This document shows positions 1 through 5,979 of a DNA stretch of 8,002 bases, piece after piece; within the stretch, counting starts at the first letter, position 1, and each line of letters starts with the position of its first letter. The position numbers were made by a program, and so were the translations under genes. The notes below the pieces were generated by a model. The model searched no databases and was not told where the DNA came from. It saw only the letters and a program-made list of their open reading frames with translations. Source of the stretch: an uncultured Oscillospiraceae bacterium (GTDB lineage: Bacteria > Bacillota > Clostridia > Oscillospirales > Acutalibacteraceae). The stretch lies in NCBI GenBank assembly GCA_910588415.1, contig CAJUPK010000117.1:1-8002 (forward strand), written 5' to 3'.

Positions 1-51
1 TTCGTTCTTTTCGGCTCAGCTCTTAGCTTCGCATCCTGCTCTCTCGAGCGC
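1..51 (-). other. Start of a leftward leader transcript with a GNRA-capped hairpin
   Basis: Immediately after the predicted start near 51, the minus-strand RNA contains GCTC-GAGA-GAGC (49 to 38), a 4-bp stem closed by a GAGA tetraloop. A small AGCT/AGCT inverted repeat follows (28 to 18). No open reading frame with a ribosome binding site is visible, so this reads as the 5' leader of a non-coding, probably rRNA, transcript that continues beyond the window edge. Confidence 0.45.
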
Positions 52-57
52 TTGACT

Positions 58-86
58 ATAATACCATACCCTGCCAGGAATGTCAA
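58..86 (-). promoter_or_regulatory. Strong leftward promoter, probably of an rRNA operon
   Basis: On the minus strand a perfect -35 TTGACA (81-86) and a -10 TATTAT (58-63) are separated by exactly 17 nt. Just upstream (87-109) lies an A-tract-rich stretch that looks like an UP element. Transcription would start near position 51 and leave the window to the left. A consensus -35, UP-like A-tracts and an immediate structured leader are typical of stable-RNA promoters in Clostridia. The promoter is seen directly; the rRNA assignment is inference because no rRNA sequence lies inside the window. Confidence 0.8.
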
Positions 87-253
87 CACTTTTTTTGATT
101 TTTTTCGAGTCTTTCTGCTTTCTTTATCTCGTCTTCTATATATGGTAGTATATTCCAGCTTTTTACAGATATACAGATTCTTTTCCTTGGTTTTCCAATC
201 ATACTTTCCCATTCCCTGCGTAAAATGTATTAGGAAGAAAGGGGACAAGCGGT

Positions 254-952
254 ATGAAGAGCAGATATAAAAACACATTTCTCTATCTTTGGCGGGGCAC
301 GGTGGTCATTCTTGTCAATCTAATGATCATCGCAATGCTGACGGATCCTGCTGCCCAGGCGCTTTCTAAATATGGTTCCACTGGCAGCGAGGTCACTGCC
401 ATCCAGCAGCGGCTGCAAGAACTTGGGTACAGCCCGGGTTCTGCTGATGGTATTTATGGAACCAACACCAAAAACGCGGTGATAGCCTTCCAACGGGATT
501 ATGGCCTAGATGATGACGGCATTGTGGGTCCCAAAACCTTAGAAGCCCTGGGACTTGCCGGAGGGGGCGGCTCTGGCGGCGGTAGCTATGGTGGATTTTC
601 TGAGAGCGACGTGCAGCTGATGGCCACCATCATCTCCGCTGAGGCCCGGGGCGAGCCCTATCAGGGCCAGGTGGCTGTGGGCGCGGTCATCATGAACCGG
701 ATCGCCCACCCCTCTTTTCCCAACACCCTCTCCGGGGTCATCTACCAGCAGGGGGCCTTCTCCTGCCTGTATGACGGCGGTGTGAATGCCCCTGTGGCTG
801 ATTCCGCCTATACTGCCGCCCGGGAGGCTATCAATGGCAGCGATCCCACTGGCGGCGCCATCTACTACTATAACCCGGCCAAGACCACCAACAAGTGGAT
901 CTGGTCCCGCCAGGTTATAGCTGTTATCGGTGCGCACAACTTTGCCATTTAA
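254..952 (+). CDS. sleB: Spore cortex-lytic enzyme SleB
   Basis: 232 aa. SleB is a lytic transglycosylase that degrades muramic-lactam-containing spore cortex peptidoglycan during germination. An N-terminal hydrophobic segment (about residues 15-30) followed by AQA-LS gives a plausible signal peptidase site near residue 36. Residues 41-99 form a PG_binding_1 domain (ADGIYG and GIVGPKTLEAL motifs). A Gly/Ser linker (102-114) leads to the SleB/CwlJ-type hydrolase_2 domain (about 117-232). That domain carries the SAEARGE motif, whose first Glu (E130) corresponds to the known catalytic Glu, and also GAFSCLYDG and the C-terminal KWIWSR motif. An AAAGGGG Shine-Dalgarno sits 9 nt before the ATG. The gene stands alone: no ypeB follows, and a terminator comes 35 nt after the stop. 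Forespore (sigma-G) control is expected for the family, but no convincing promoter was found. Confidence 0.93.
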   Translation: MKSRYKNTFLYLWRGTVVILVNLMIIAMLTDPAAQALSKYGSTGSEVTAIQQRLQELGYSPGSADGIYGTNTKNAVIAFQRDYGLDDDGIVGPKTLEALGLAGGGGSGGGSYGGFSESDVQLMATIISAEARGEPYQGQVAVGAVIMNRIAHPSFPNTLSGVIYQQGAFSCLYDGGVNAPVADSAYTAAREAINGSDPTGGAIYYYNPAKTTNKWIWSRQVIAVIGAHNFAI

Positions 953-986
953 TGTGAATGATAGAAAACTTTGATATACCAAATGC

Positions 987-1021
987 AAAGGCGGGACTTA
1001 AACAGAAGTCCCGCCTTTCTT
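987..1021. terminator. Bidirectional terminator between sleB and the araC-type gene
   Basis: A perfect 13-bp inverted repeat (987-999 with 1006-1018) encloses a 6-nt loop AAACAG. The stem has a GGCGGGACTT core and ends in TTT followed by CTT on the plus strand. The AAA at its left foot supplies a short T-tail on the minus strand. It lies between the ends of two convergent genes (952 and 1024), so it can serve both. Confidence 0.9.
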
Positions 1022-1023
1022 GC

Positions 1024-1908
1024 TTATTCCTTTTCCTTGGCAGCCACAGGCAGCCATATCTCATACTCCATACCGTCCCCGCTACACACATAATACTCAA
1101 TATTGATGGGGTATGCCAAATCATACTCCCTGTTTCCAGGAAGCCACTCCTGGAATATCTGGGTGTTCAGGGCCTGCAGGCTCTCTACGCTCGGGCTGAG
1201 AGCCCGAAACCTTGCCCACTGCGCGGCGGGTATCTCCCGCACCTTCAGGCCATCCGGCACCTGCCCGCCCTTATACGCTCCGGCAACCAGATAGGCAAAA
1301 GAATCCGCTCCGTCATCCACGCAGACTCCATACATGCCGATATCATTCTCTGCAATAGCTCTTTCCAAATCTGTCTCAGGCTTCTTTCCCTGCCAAATGG
1401 GGTTTAAATACTGCTCCTTCAGCCTTTCCCACATTTTGGGGCACAGCTCGTGTCCCCTGTCCATGGGGATGGTCTCCTCAAAGCCGATCATCTTAAAGCT
1501 GTCCATTTTCTCCACTACATAATCCACATTATAGCCTCCTTTTATAGTAATGCTTATTTTCAGGGGCAGAAATACCTTTATCCTCCCCCGCTGCCGCTTC
1601 ACCTGGGAAGGCGGAAAACCGTGGAAGCGGGAGAATGCCTTTGCAAAACTCTCTGGCGTTTGGTAGCAGTATTTATAGGCAACGTCAATGACCTTCTCCT
1701 TTCCCGCCAGCAGGTCCAGGGCCGCCAGATACAGCCGGCGGTTGCGGATATACTCTCCCAGTCCATAGCCAGCAATAATCTGAAAACCCTTCTGCAGATA
1801 GAACGGAGAGATATGGACAGCCCCCGCCACCTCTCCTGGGCCGATAGGCTCTAATATATGGTCCTCCATATAGTCAATGGCTCCCCGCAGTCCTTTCAGC
1901 CAATCCAC
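1024..1908 (-). CDS. AraC-family regulator with GyrI-like ligand domain
   Basis: 294 aa from a GTG start at 1908. Residues about 4-106 are an AraC-type DNA-binding domain with two helix-turn-helix units (about 26-45, ISPFYLQKGF; and 73-98, VIDVAYKYCYQTPESFAKAFSRF in part) ending in the usual FPPSQVK. Residues about 130-290 match the GyrI-like/AraC effector-binding fold, starting VEKMDSFKMIGFE and ending with PINIEYYV and EIWLPV. Such domains bind hydrophobic or cationic small molecules, and these proteins usually activate efflux or stress genes. An in-frame ATG at 1956 would add 16 residues, but the GTG has an ideal GGAGGT 6 nt upstream and the ATG lies in the loop of an inverted repeat. The gene follows an MFS transporter on the same strand (141-nt gap) and has its own -10. 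The ligand is unknown. Confidence 0.88.
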   Translation of the reverse strand: MDWLKGLRGAIDYMEDHILEPIGPGEVAGAVHISPFYLQKGFQIIAGYGLGEYIRNRRLYLAALDLLAGKEKVIDVAYKYCYQTPESFAKAFSRFHGFPPSQVKRQRGRIKVFLPLKISITIKGGYNVDYVVEKMDSFKMIGFEETIPMDRGHELCPKMWERLKEQYLNPIWQGKKPETDLERAIAENDIGMYGVCVDDGADSFAYLVAGAYKGGQVPDGLKVREIPAAQWARFRALSPSVESLQALNTQIFQEWLPGNREYDLAYPINIEYYVCSGDGMEYEIWLPVAAKEKE

Positions 1909-1914
1909 TTTTCC

Positions 1915-1920
1915 ACCTCC
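1915..1920 (-). promoter_or_regulatory. Ribosome binding site that decides the GTG start
   Basis: Minus-strand GGAGGT, 6 nt before GTG at 1908. No comparable Shine-Dalgarno precedes the alternative ATG at 1956, so the shorter protein is preferred. Confidence 0.75.
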
Positions 1921-1938
1921 CCCGTGTCCGGCGTCTCT

Positions 1939-1976
1939 ATAGCAGAGCCGCGCCATTTTGCCTGCCGCTCTGCTAT
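1939..1976. repeat. 10-bp perfect inverted repeat at the araC-type promoter
   Basis: ATAGCAGAGC (1939-1948) is perfectly complementary to GCTCTGCTAT (1967-1976), with an 18-nt spacer. The 8-base core occurs a third time as GCTCTGCT at 2022-2029. Relative to the -10 at 1983-1988 the inverted repeat begins at the predicted +1 (about 1976), while the third copy falls at about -46 to -53. This layout fits an autoregulatory operator set. An alternative is that the repeat forms a 5'-end hairpin in the mRNA. It has no T-tail, so it is not a terminator. Confidence 0.6.
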
Positions 1977-1982
1977 GGTTCT

Positions 1983-1988
1983 ATTATA
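1983..1988 (-). promoter_or_regulatory. -10 element of the araC-type gene
   Basis: A perfect TATAAT on the minus strand. At 16-18 nt spacing the -35 position (about 2005-2011) reads AGGTTT or similar, with no match to TTGACA. A strong -10 with a poor -35 suggests an activator-dependent promoter, and a half-site copy lies just upstream at 2022-2029. Confidence 0.55.
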
Positions 1989-2021
1989 CAGCGTTTCTCT
2001 CCCAAAAACCTGTTCATTCCT

Positions 2022-2029
2022 GCTCTGCT
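2022..2029. promoter_or_regulatory. Third half-site copy, possible activator site
   Basis: GCTCTGCT, identical to the core of the right arm of the inverted repeat at 1967-1974. It lies between the MFS stop codon (2050-2052) and the -35 position of the araC-type promoter, where AraC-family activators commonly bind. Function is inferred from sequence identity and position only. Confidence 0.4.
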
Positions 2030-2049
2030 TTGTCTCGCATTGTCCCCTT

Positions 2050-3270
2050 TTATCCCGCCGCTTTCTCAGGCTGTTTGTGCCGGAAGGAGAGTACAAACAC
2101 CCCTGCGCTCAGCATATACAGGCCTGTCACAATCAGATAGAAGGGTTTTGCGCCCACCGCGTCAAAGACCATGCCGCCCAGCAGATTGCCCAAAATTCCT
2201 GCCACAGAGGCTGTGGAGGTAAAAAAAGCCTGGGCGCTGGCCCTTAAATGGCTGGGGGCCAGCTCATATACATAGTTAAGGGTTGAGCCCAGAAACAGCC
2301 CATTTCCCAGACCGAAAAAGGTGCAGAAAAGCAGCATTGTGGGCAGCGAGTTGGCCAACAGGCCAAAGCCCAGGCTCTCTATAGAGATCAGCAGCACAGA
2401 GCCCAGCACCATCACCCGCAGGGAAAGCCGCTTGCGCAGCCGGACCATCAGCAGAAGAAAGGGAATCTCCAGCAGAGCCCGGTATGCCAGAATTACCCCG
2501 TACTCCTGGGTGTCTACCCCCACACTGTCCATAAAATAGGTGATAAAGTTTACGTCGCAGGCGGAGGCCGTGTAATACAAAAAGCCAAATCCTAAAAAGG
2601 CGGTATAGGCCGGGTTGCGGAACAGCTGCCGCACATCCACAGACTCCTCCTCCTTGCCGCCCCCCGCTGGTTTCTCCGCCTTGCGTGCGTCTGGCTCCCT
2701 GGCAAACACAGTCATCACAATGGGGATGATCATAAACACGCCTGTCACCCAAAAGGTATTCTTTACCCCCAAAGAGGGCAGCCAGGCAGCAATAATCAGG
2801 CTGCCCACTGTAAACAGGAAAGAGCCTGTGCTGCGCAGGACGCCAAAATTCAGCCCCAGCTCATTGCAGTTGCGCACCAGCAGATTTTCCGCGTAAGGGG
2901 AGGAGGAGGCGCGGAAAAAGTTCACCGCTGGCACCAGGCAGAGAAGCAGCGTGTGGGACGCGGCCAGATGGGTGGGAATGGCGGGAATCAGCCCGTACAG
3001 CACCGCGCTGGCCGCCAGCACAATAATCAGCACCTTGCGCAGAGAGCCAATCCGGTCGCTGACCATGCCCCAAAAGGTGACAGAGGCGATTCCCACCGCA
3101 GAGGCAATGGCGTTCAGCAGCCCAATGGAGGAGGCCGTGAAGCCAATGCTCTGCAGATAGACAGTCTGGTAACAGCCAAATGCCCAGGCAAACCAGAAGA
3201 TTCCGTTCACTCCAATTAAAATCAAAGCCTGCCTGCCGTTTTCGTTCAGTCGGGAAAAAAGACGCTTCAT
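2050..3270 (-). CDS. MFS transporter, probably 12 membrane helices
   Basis: 406 aa, the usual length for a 12-helix major facilitator. This is an inner-membrane secondary transporter. The N-terminal half carries the MFS motif A form WGMVSDRIGSLRK (about 67-79) in the loop between helices 2 and 3. A charged cytoplasmic loop (about 190-212, rich in E, K and G) separates the two six-helix bundles. The first helix (GVNGIFWFAWAF) and the following YQTVYLQSIGF resemble the MFS_1_like/sugar- and nucleoside-symporter branch, but the substrate cannot be read from sequence. An AAGGAG lies 11 nt before the ATG, a slightly long spacing. It is transcribed from a strong promoter at 3462-3489 through a structured leader. 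Its neighbour downstream is an AraC/GyrI-type regulator, which suggests ligand-responsive uptake or efflux. Confidence 0.88.
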   Translation of the reverse strand: MKRLFSRLNENGRQALILIGVNGIFWFAWAFGCYQTVYLQSIGFTASSIGLLNAIASAVGIASVTFWGMVSDRIGSLRKVLIIVLAASAVLYGLIPAIPTHLAASHTLLLCLVPAVNFFRASSSPYAENLLVRNCNELGLNFGVLRSTGSFLFTVGSLIIAAWLPSLGVKNTFWVTGVFMIIPIVMTVFAREPDARKAEKPAGGGKEEESVDVRQLFRNPAYTAFLGFGFLYYTASACDVNFITYFMDSVGVDTQEYGVILAYRALLEIPFLLLMVRLRKRLSLRVMVLGSVLLISIESLGFGLLANSLPTMLLFCTFFGLGNGLFLGSTLNYVYELAPSHLRASAQAFFTSTASVAGILGNLLGGMVFDAVGAKPFYLIVTGLYMLSAGVFVLSFRHKQPEKAAG

Positions 3271-3455
3271 CGTGAAAACCGCTCCTTGTTGTGATATATA
3301 GTAAACACACTTGCCAATCGATAGATACGGATTGGGGCGCCTGCGCCCTCTGGTTCAAAAGAGGCTACCTCTTTATGACCTGTGTTACCTGTACCGCCTG
3401 CTTTTTTTAAGTTCTTAGGATCCCCTCAAAGCCCTCTGTCCAAAAATGAAGATTC
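3271..3455 (-). promoter_or_regulatory. Structured 5' leader of the MFS mRNA
   Basis: About 185 nt lie between the predicted transcription start and the MFS start codon, with no ATG in the leader. In transcription order three perfect hairpins occur: AAAGAGG-TAG-CCTCTTT (3374-3358), GGGCGC-AG-GCGCCC (3348-3335) and CCAATC-(10 nt)-GATTGG (3335-3314). CCTCT of the first stem can instead pair with AGAGG at 3350-3346, which would also break the second stem, so at least two folds are mutually exclusive. A direct repeat ACAGGT-AAC-ACAGGT (3392-3378) precedes them. I do not recognise a known riboswitch class. A T-box, attenuator or unknown riboswitch are possibilities. Confidence 0.45.
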
Positions 3456-3461
3456 CAGTAG

Positions 3462-3489
3462 ATTATAAGCTAAATTTGCGAGATGTCAA
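3462..3489 (-). promoter_or_regulatory. Sigma-A promoter of the MFS gene
   Basis: On the minus strand a perfect TTGACA (3484-3489) and a perfect TATAAT (3462-3467) are separated by 16 nt. The predicted start is near 3455. It lies between the end of the kinase-like gene (3574) and the MFS start (3270), so the MFS gene is independently transcribed. Confidence 0.82.
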
Positions 3490-3499
3490 GGCTATTTCC

Positions 3500-3524
3500 A
3501 AAAATTCAGCGGATTTCCCCGCCG
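3500..3524 (-). terminator. Possible weak terminator of the kinase-like gene
   Basis: On the minus strand CGGCGG-(GGAAAT)-CCGCTG can form a 6-bp stem with one G-U pair (3524-3507), followed by AATTTTT (3506-3500). It lies 50 nt past the kinase-like stop codon and just upstream of the MFS promoter, where a terminator would be expected. The short stem keeps confidence moderate. Confidence 0.45.
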
Positions 3525-3573
3525 GTAAGAAAACAGGCGTTGCAGTATTCCCCCTTCCCCATGCTCGCCTCCA

Positions 3574-4074
3574 TCATGTCCCCATGACTTCTTGATAGAT
3601 TTTCTCCACTGCCTCTTCCAGCCCTATGCCCTCTCCCAGAACAGTCTCAGGGATAATAGACAGATAGTCCTTTTCACGCCACCACCGGCGCATGTCCTCC
3701 TCTCCAAAGTCAAACCGGTTGGATTTTGTGCTGTGCCGCCGGAGGGTCTCTTCAAAAGAAAGGTCATAGTAATAGGCAAAGATATCTGGCCCATACTCCT
3801 CCAAAGCGGCCTGGAACAAGGGGCCATACTCTTTGGATGGCAGGATCCCCTCCAAAATAGCAGCTTCTGAATGGCGCCTTCCATATCGCAGCAGTTCTAT
3901 CATCAAGGGCAGGGACTTTTCTATTCCCTCCTGCCCCCATACGTGCAGAATCTGCATCCGCACCATGTCGTGGGAAAGCAGCATGGTGTTAGACCCAAAT
4001 TTTTCCTGCAGTCCTTTGGCCACAGAGGTCTTTCCGCTCCCAGAATTTCCTCTCAGAATAATCAGCTTCGCCAT
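3574..4074 (-). CDS. P-loop kinase-like protein (AAA_33/zeta-toxin-type fold)
   Basis: 166 aa, soluble. A clean Walker A motif, GNSGSGKT (residues 9-16), follows the first beta strand LIILR. Next comes LLSHDMVRM (33-40), where the Asp is placed like the substrate-binding or catalytic Asp of zeta-toxin and chloramphenicol-phosphotransferase relatives. AILEGIL (72-78) is a likely second strand of the core. A basic stretch RRHSTKSNRFDFGEEDMRRWW in part (112-132) looks like a lid that contacts ATP phosphates. The family phosphorylates diverse small molecules; the substrate here is unknown and no antitoxin partner is adjacent. An AAGGGGAG Shine-Dalgarno lies 8 nt before the ATG, and a promoter is present at 4140-4168. 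It diverges from guaB. Stand-alone kinase is more likely than toxin. Confidence 0.8.
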   Translation of the reverse strand: MAKLIILRGNSGSGKTSVAKGLQEKFGSNTMLLSHDMVRMQILHVWGQEGIEKSLPLMIELLRYGRRHSEAAILEGILPSKEYGPLFQAALEEYGPDIFAYYYDLSFEETLRRHSTKSNRFDFGEEDMRRWWREKDYLSIIPETVLGEGIGLEEAVEKIYQEVMGT

Positions 4075-4139
4075 AATATAAACTCCCCTTCTTTTTCACC
4101 CATCGCTGTCAGCTATGGCCGTGCGGTTCTATATTTTTA

Positions 4140-4168
4140 AGTATACCAGCTGTCCGCCCTGCAGGCAA
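4140..4168 (-). promoter_or_regulatory. Promoter of the kinase-like gene
   Basis: Minus strand: TTGCCT (4163-4168), 17-nt spacer, then TATACT (4140-4145), preceded by TGG as an extended -10. The predicted start is near 4133, giving a leader of about 58 nt. It is a moderate match to sigma-A. Confidence 0.6.
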
Positions 4169-4273
4169 GCCGCTCTTCCCTATTTTATTAGTGCCGCAGC
4201 TTTCTCCTACATTTCGTCAACTTTCGTGCCAAACAAGAATGATTTTTCGTGGCTTTGCCCGGTCCTTTTTATC

Positions 4274-4302
4274 TTGCAAAGCGGCATGGACCGTGCTATA
4301 AT
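4274..4302 (+). promoter_or_regulatory. Promoter of guaB
   Basis: TTGCAA (4274-4279), 17-nt spacer, then a perfect TATAAT (4297-4302), preceded by TGC as an extended -10. The predicted start is near 4309, giving a 5' leader of about 64 nt to the TTG start. Only a short GAGC/GCTC hairpin is seen in the leader, and no purine riboswitch. Confidence 0.75.
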
Positions 4303-4360
4303 ATATGGCTAATAACACCCGCGAGCCGGAAAGCTCCCGCTGCATTGAGCCAAGGCCAGA

Positions 4361-4366
4361 GGAGGG
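4361..4366 (+). promoter_or_regulatory. Ribosome binding site that points to a TTG start for guaB
   Basis: GGAGGG, 6 nt before TTG at 4373. It is 27 nt from the in-frame ATG at 4394, too far to serve that codon. The ATG has only a weaker purine run (AAAGAGAG) ahead of it. Confidence 0.6.
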
Positions 4367-4372
4367 TAAAAA

Positions 4373-5872
4373 TTGAGGAAAGAGAGTGTGAATATGCTGC
4401 AAATGGATTTTCAACAGAAATTTGGCAAAGAGGGCCTGACCTTTGACGATGTGCTGCTGGTCCCTGCCGAATCCCATGTTCTGCCCAGCGAGGTCAGCTT
4501 CTCAGCCCGTCTTACCAAGACCATCCGTCTCAACGCGCCCATTCTCACGGCTGCCATGGACACTGTCACGGAGTCGGACATGGCCATTGCCATTGCCCGG
4601 GAGGGCGGCGTGGGCATCATCCACAAGAACATGACCATCGAAAAGCAGGCCGACCAGGTGGACCGGGTGAAGCGCTCAGAAAACGGCGTCATTGCAAACC
4701 CCTTCTTCCTGGCCCCGGACAGCCTGGTGCGGGAGGCGGAAGACCTGATGGGCCGCTTCAAGATCTCCGGGGTGCCTATCTGCGAGGACGGAGTGCTGGT
4801 AGGCATCATCACCAACCGGGATCTGCGCTTTATGGAGGGCGAGGACTTTAACCAGCCTGTCAAAAATGTAATGACCAAAGACCACCTGGTCACCGCGCCA
4901 GTGGGCACCACTCTGAAAGAGGCCCAGGAGATCCTGCGCCAGCACCGCATTGAGAAGCTTCCCTTGGTAGACAGCAATATGCGCCTGAAGGGACTCATCA
5001 CCATTAAGGACATTGAAAAGGCAGTGCGCTACCCCAACTCCGCCAGAGACCAAAGCGGCCGCCTGCTCTGCGGCGCGGCCATTGGCGCCACAGCGGATGT
5101 GCTGGACCGGGTGGCCGCTTTGGTAGAGTCCCAGGTGGATGTTGTGGCTCTGGACTCTGCCCATGGCCACAACGACGGAGTGATCAAGGCTGTCAGCAAA
5201 GTAAAGGCCGCTTACCCCAGCCTGCAGGTCATTGCGGGCAACGTGGCCACGGCCGAGGGGGCAAAGGCTCTCATTGACGCGGGCGCGGACTGTGTCAAGG
5301 TGGGCATTGGTCCTGGTTCCATCTGCACCACCCGGGTGGTGGCAGGCATTGGCGTGCCCCAGATCACCGCTGTGTTTGACGCGGCCAGCGAGGCCAGCAA
5401 GCACGGCATCCCCATCATTGCGGACGGCGGCATCAAGTACAGCGGCGATATAGTAAAAGCCCTGGCCGCAGGCGCGGACGCGGTCATGCTTGGCTCCATG
5501 GTGGCTGGCTGCAAAGAGGCTCCCGGCGACTATGAGCTGTACCAGGGGCGGCAGTTTAAGGTTTACCGGGGCATGGGCAGTCTGGGCGCCATGGGCAAGG
5601 GCAGCAGCGACCGCTACTTCCAGGGCGAGCAGAAGAAGTTTGTGCCAGAGGGCGTGGAAGGCCGGGTGCCCTACAAAGGCCCGCTGGCCGACACCGTATT
5701 CCAGCTGCTGGGCGGCCTGCGTTCCGGCATGGGCTACACAGGCTGCGGCACCATTCAGGAGCTGCACGACAAGGCACGCTTTGTGCGCATCACAGGCGCG
5801 GGCCTGAAGGAGAGCCATCCCCATGACATACAAATCACGAAAGAAGCCCCCAACTACTCCATAAACGTATAA
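4373..5872 (+). CDS. guaB: IMP dehydrogenase
   Basis: 499 aa from TTG 4373 (492 from ATG 4394). It catalyses NAD-dependent oxidation of IMP to XMP, the committed step of GMP synthesis, in the cytoplasm as a tetramer or octamer. After the start of the barrel (GLTFDDVLLVPAES), two CBS domains (about 106-160 and 165-220) form the Bateman regulatory module. Residues about 230-380 complete the TIM barrel: DSAHGHND, the catalytic loop GPGSICTT with Cys318, and ADGGIKYSGD for IMP phosphate. YRGMGSLGAM and SSDRYF follow, with R414-Y415 aligning to the known Arg-Tyr pair. The flap (EGVEGRVPYKG) and the C-terminal GYTGCGTIQEL are intact. All catalytic elements are present and the length is normal. It is monocistronic; guaA does not follow, and tRNA genes come next under their own promoter. 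Confidence 0.97.
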   Translation: MRKESVNMLQMDFQQKFGKEGLTFDDVLLVPAESHVLPSEVSFSARLTKTIRLNAPILTAAMDTVTESDMAIAIAREGGVGIIHKNMTIEKQADQVDRVKRSENGVIANPFFLAPDSLVREAEDLMGRFKISGVPICEDGVLVGIITNRDLRFMEGEDFNQPVKNVMTKDHLVTAPVGTTLKEAQEILRQHRIEKLPLVDSNMRLKGLITIKDIEKAVRYPNSARDQSGRLLCGAAIGATADVLDRVAALVESQVDVVALDSAHGHNDGVIKAVSKVKAAYPSLQVIAGNVATAEGAKALIDAGADCVKVGIGPGSICTTRVVAGIGVPQITAVFDAASEASKHGIPIIADGGIKYSGDIVKALAAGADAVMLGSMVAGCKEAPGDYELYQGRQFKVYRGMGSLGAMGKGSSDRYFQGEQKKFVPEGVEGRVPYKGPLADTVFQLLGGLRSGMGYTGCGTIQELHDKARFVRITGAGLKESHPHDIQITKEAPNYSINV

Positions 5873-5918
5873 AAGCAGGGAAAAATCAAATTTTTCCAAA
5901 AAAATCCTCGAAAACCTA

Positions 5919-5947
5919 TTGACATTCTTCCTTTCATCAATTATAAT
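5919..5947 (+). promoter_or_regulatory. Perfect-consensus promoter of the tRNA operon
   Basis: TTGACA (5919-5924), 17-nt spacer, TATAAT (5942-5947): an exact sigma-A consensus. An A-rich stretch just upstream (5881-5915) may act as an UP element. The predicted start is near 5954. Confidence 0.92.
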
Positions 5948-5952
5948 ATAGA

Positions 5953-5973
5953 GCGTCCCGTAGGTTGGGACGC
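5953..5973 (+). other. Leader hairpin at the 5' end of the tRNA transcript
   Basis: GCGTCCC (5953-5959) pairs perfectly with GGGACGC (5967-5973) across a 7-nt loop GTAGGTT. It begins at the predicted transcription start and ends 6 nt before the first tRNA. There is no T-tail, so it is not a terminator. It would cap the precursor's 5' end and may guide processing. Confidence 0.65.
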
Positions 5974-5979
5974 ATATGT

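Noticed and set aside
176..207. Possible sigma-G promoter for sleB (GATTC ... CATACTT)
   Set aside because: The -10-like CATACTT at 200-206 is only partial, the -35-like GATTC has 19-nt spacing, and no other sporulation promoter elements support it.
52..270. 72-residue open frame overlapping the sleB start
   Set aside because: It has no ribosome binding site, a low-complexity Phe/Leu-rich composition from T-rich DNA, and lies on top of the opposite-strand promoter.
539..988. 149-residue open frame antisense to sleB
   Set aside because: Shadow of the well-supported sleB gene, with no ribosome binding site and no recognisable domain.
3574..4074. Zeta-type toxin of a toxin-antitoxin pair
   Set aside because: No small antitoxin gene lies on either side. 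The gene has its own promoter and faces guaB divergently.
4309..4372. Purine-type riboswitch in the guaB leader
   Set aside because: The leader is only about 64 nt and lacks the three-way-junction core and loop sequences of the purine riboswitch.
5879..5897. AT-rich hairpin GGAAAAA-TCAAA-TTTTTCC after guaB as a terminator
   Set aside because: The stem is nearly all A-T and is followed by A's rather than T's on the plus strand, so it is unlikely to terminate guaB. The A-rich stretch fits better as an upstream element of the tRNA promoter.
4676..5899. 407-residue open frame antisense to guaB
   Set aside because: It exists only because guaB is GC-rich with few stops on the other strand. It has no Shine-Dalgarno, and its His/Ala/Gly-rich composition is typical of an antisense shadow.
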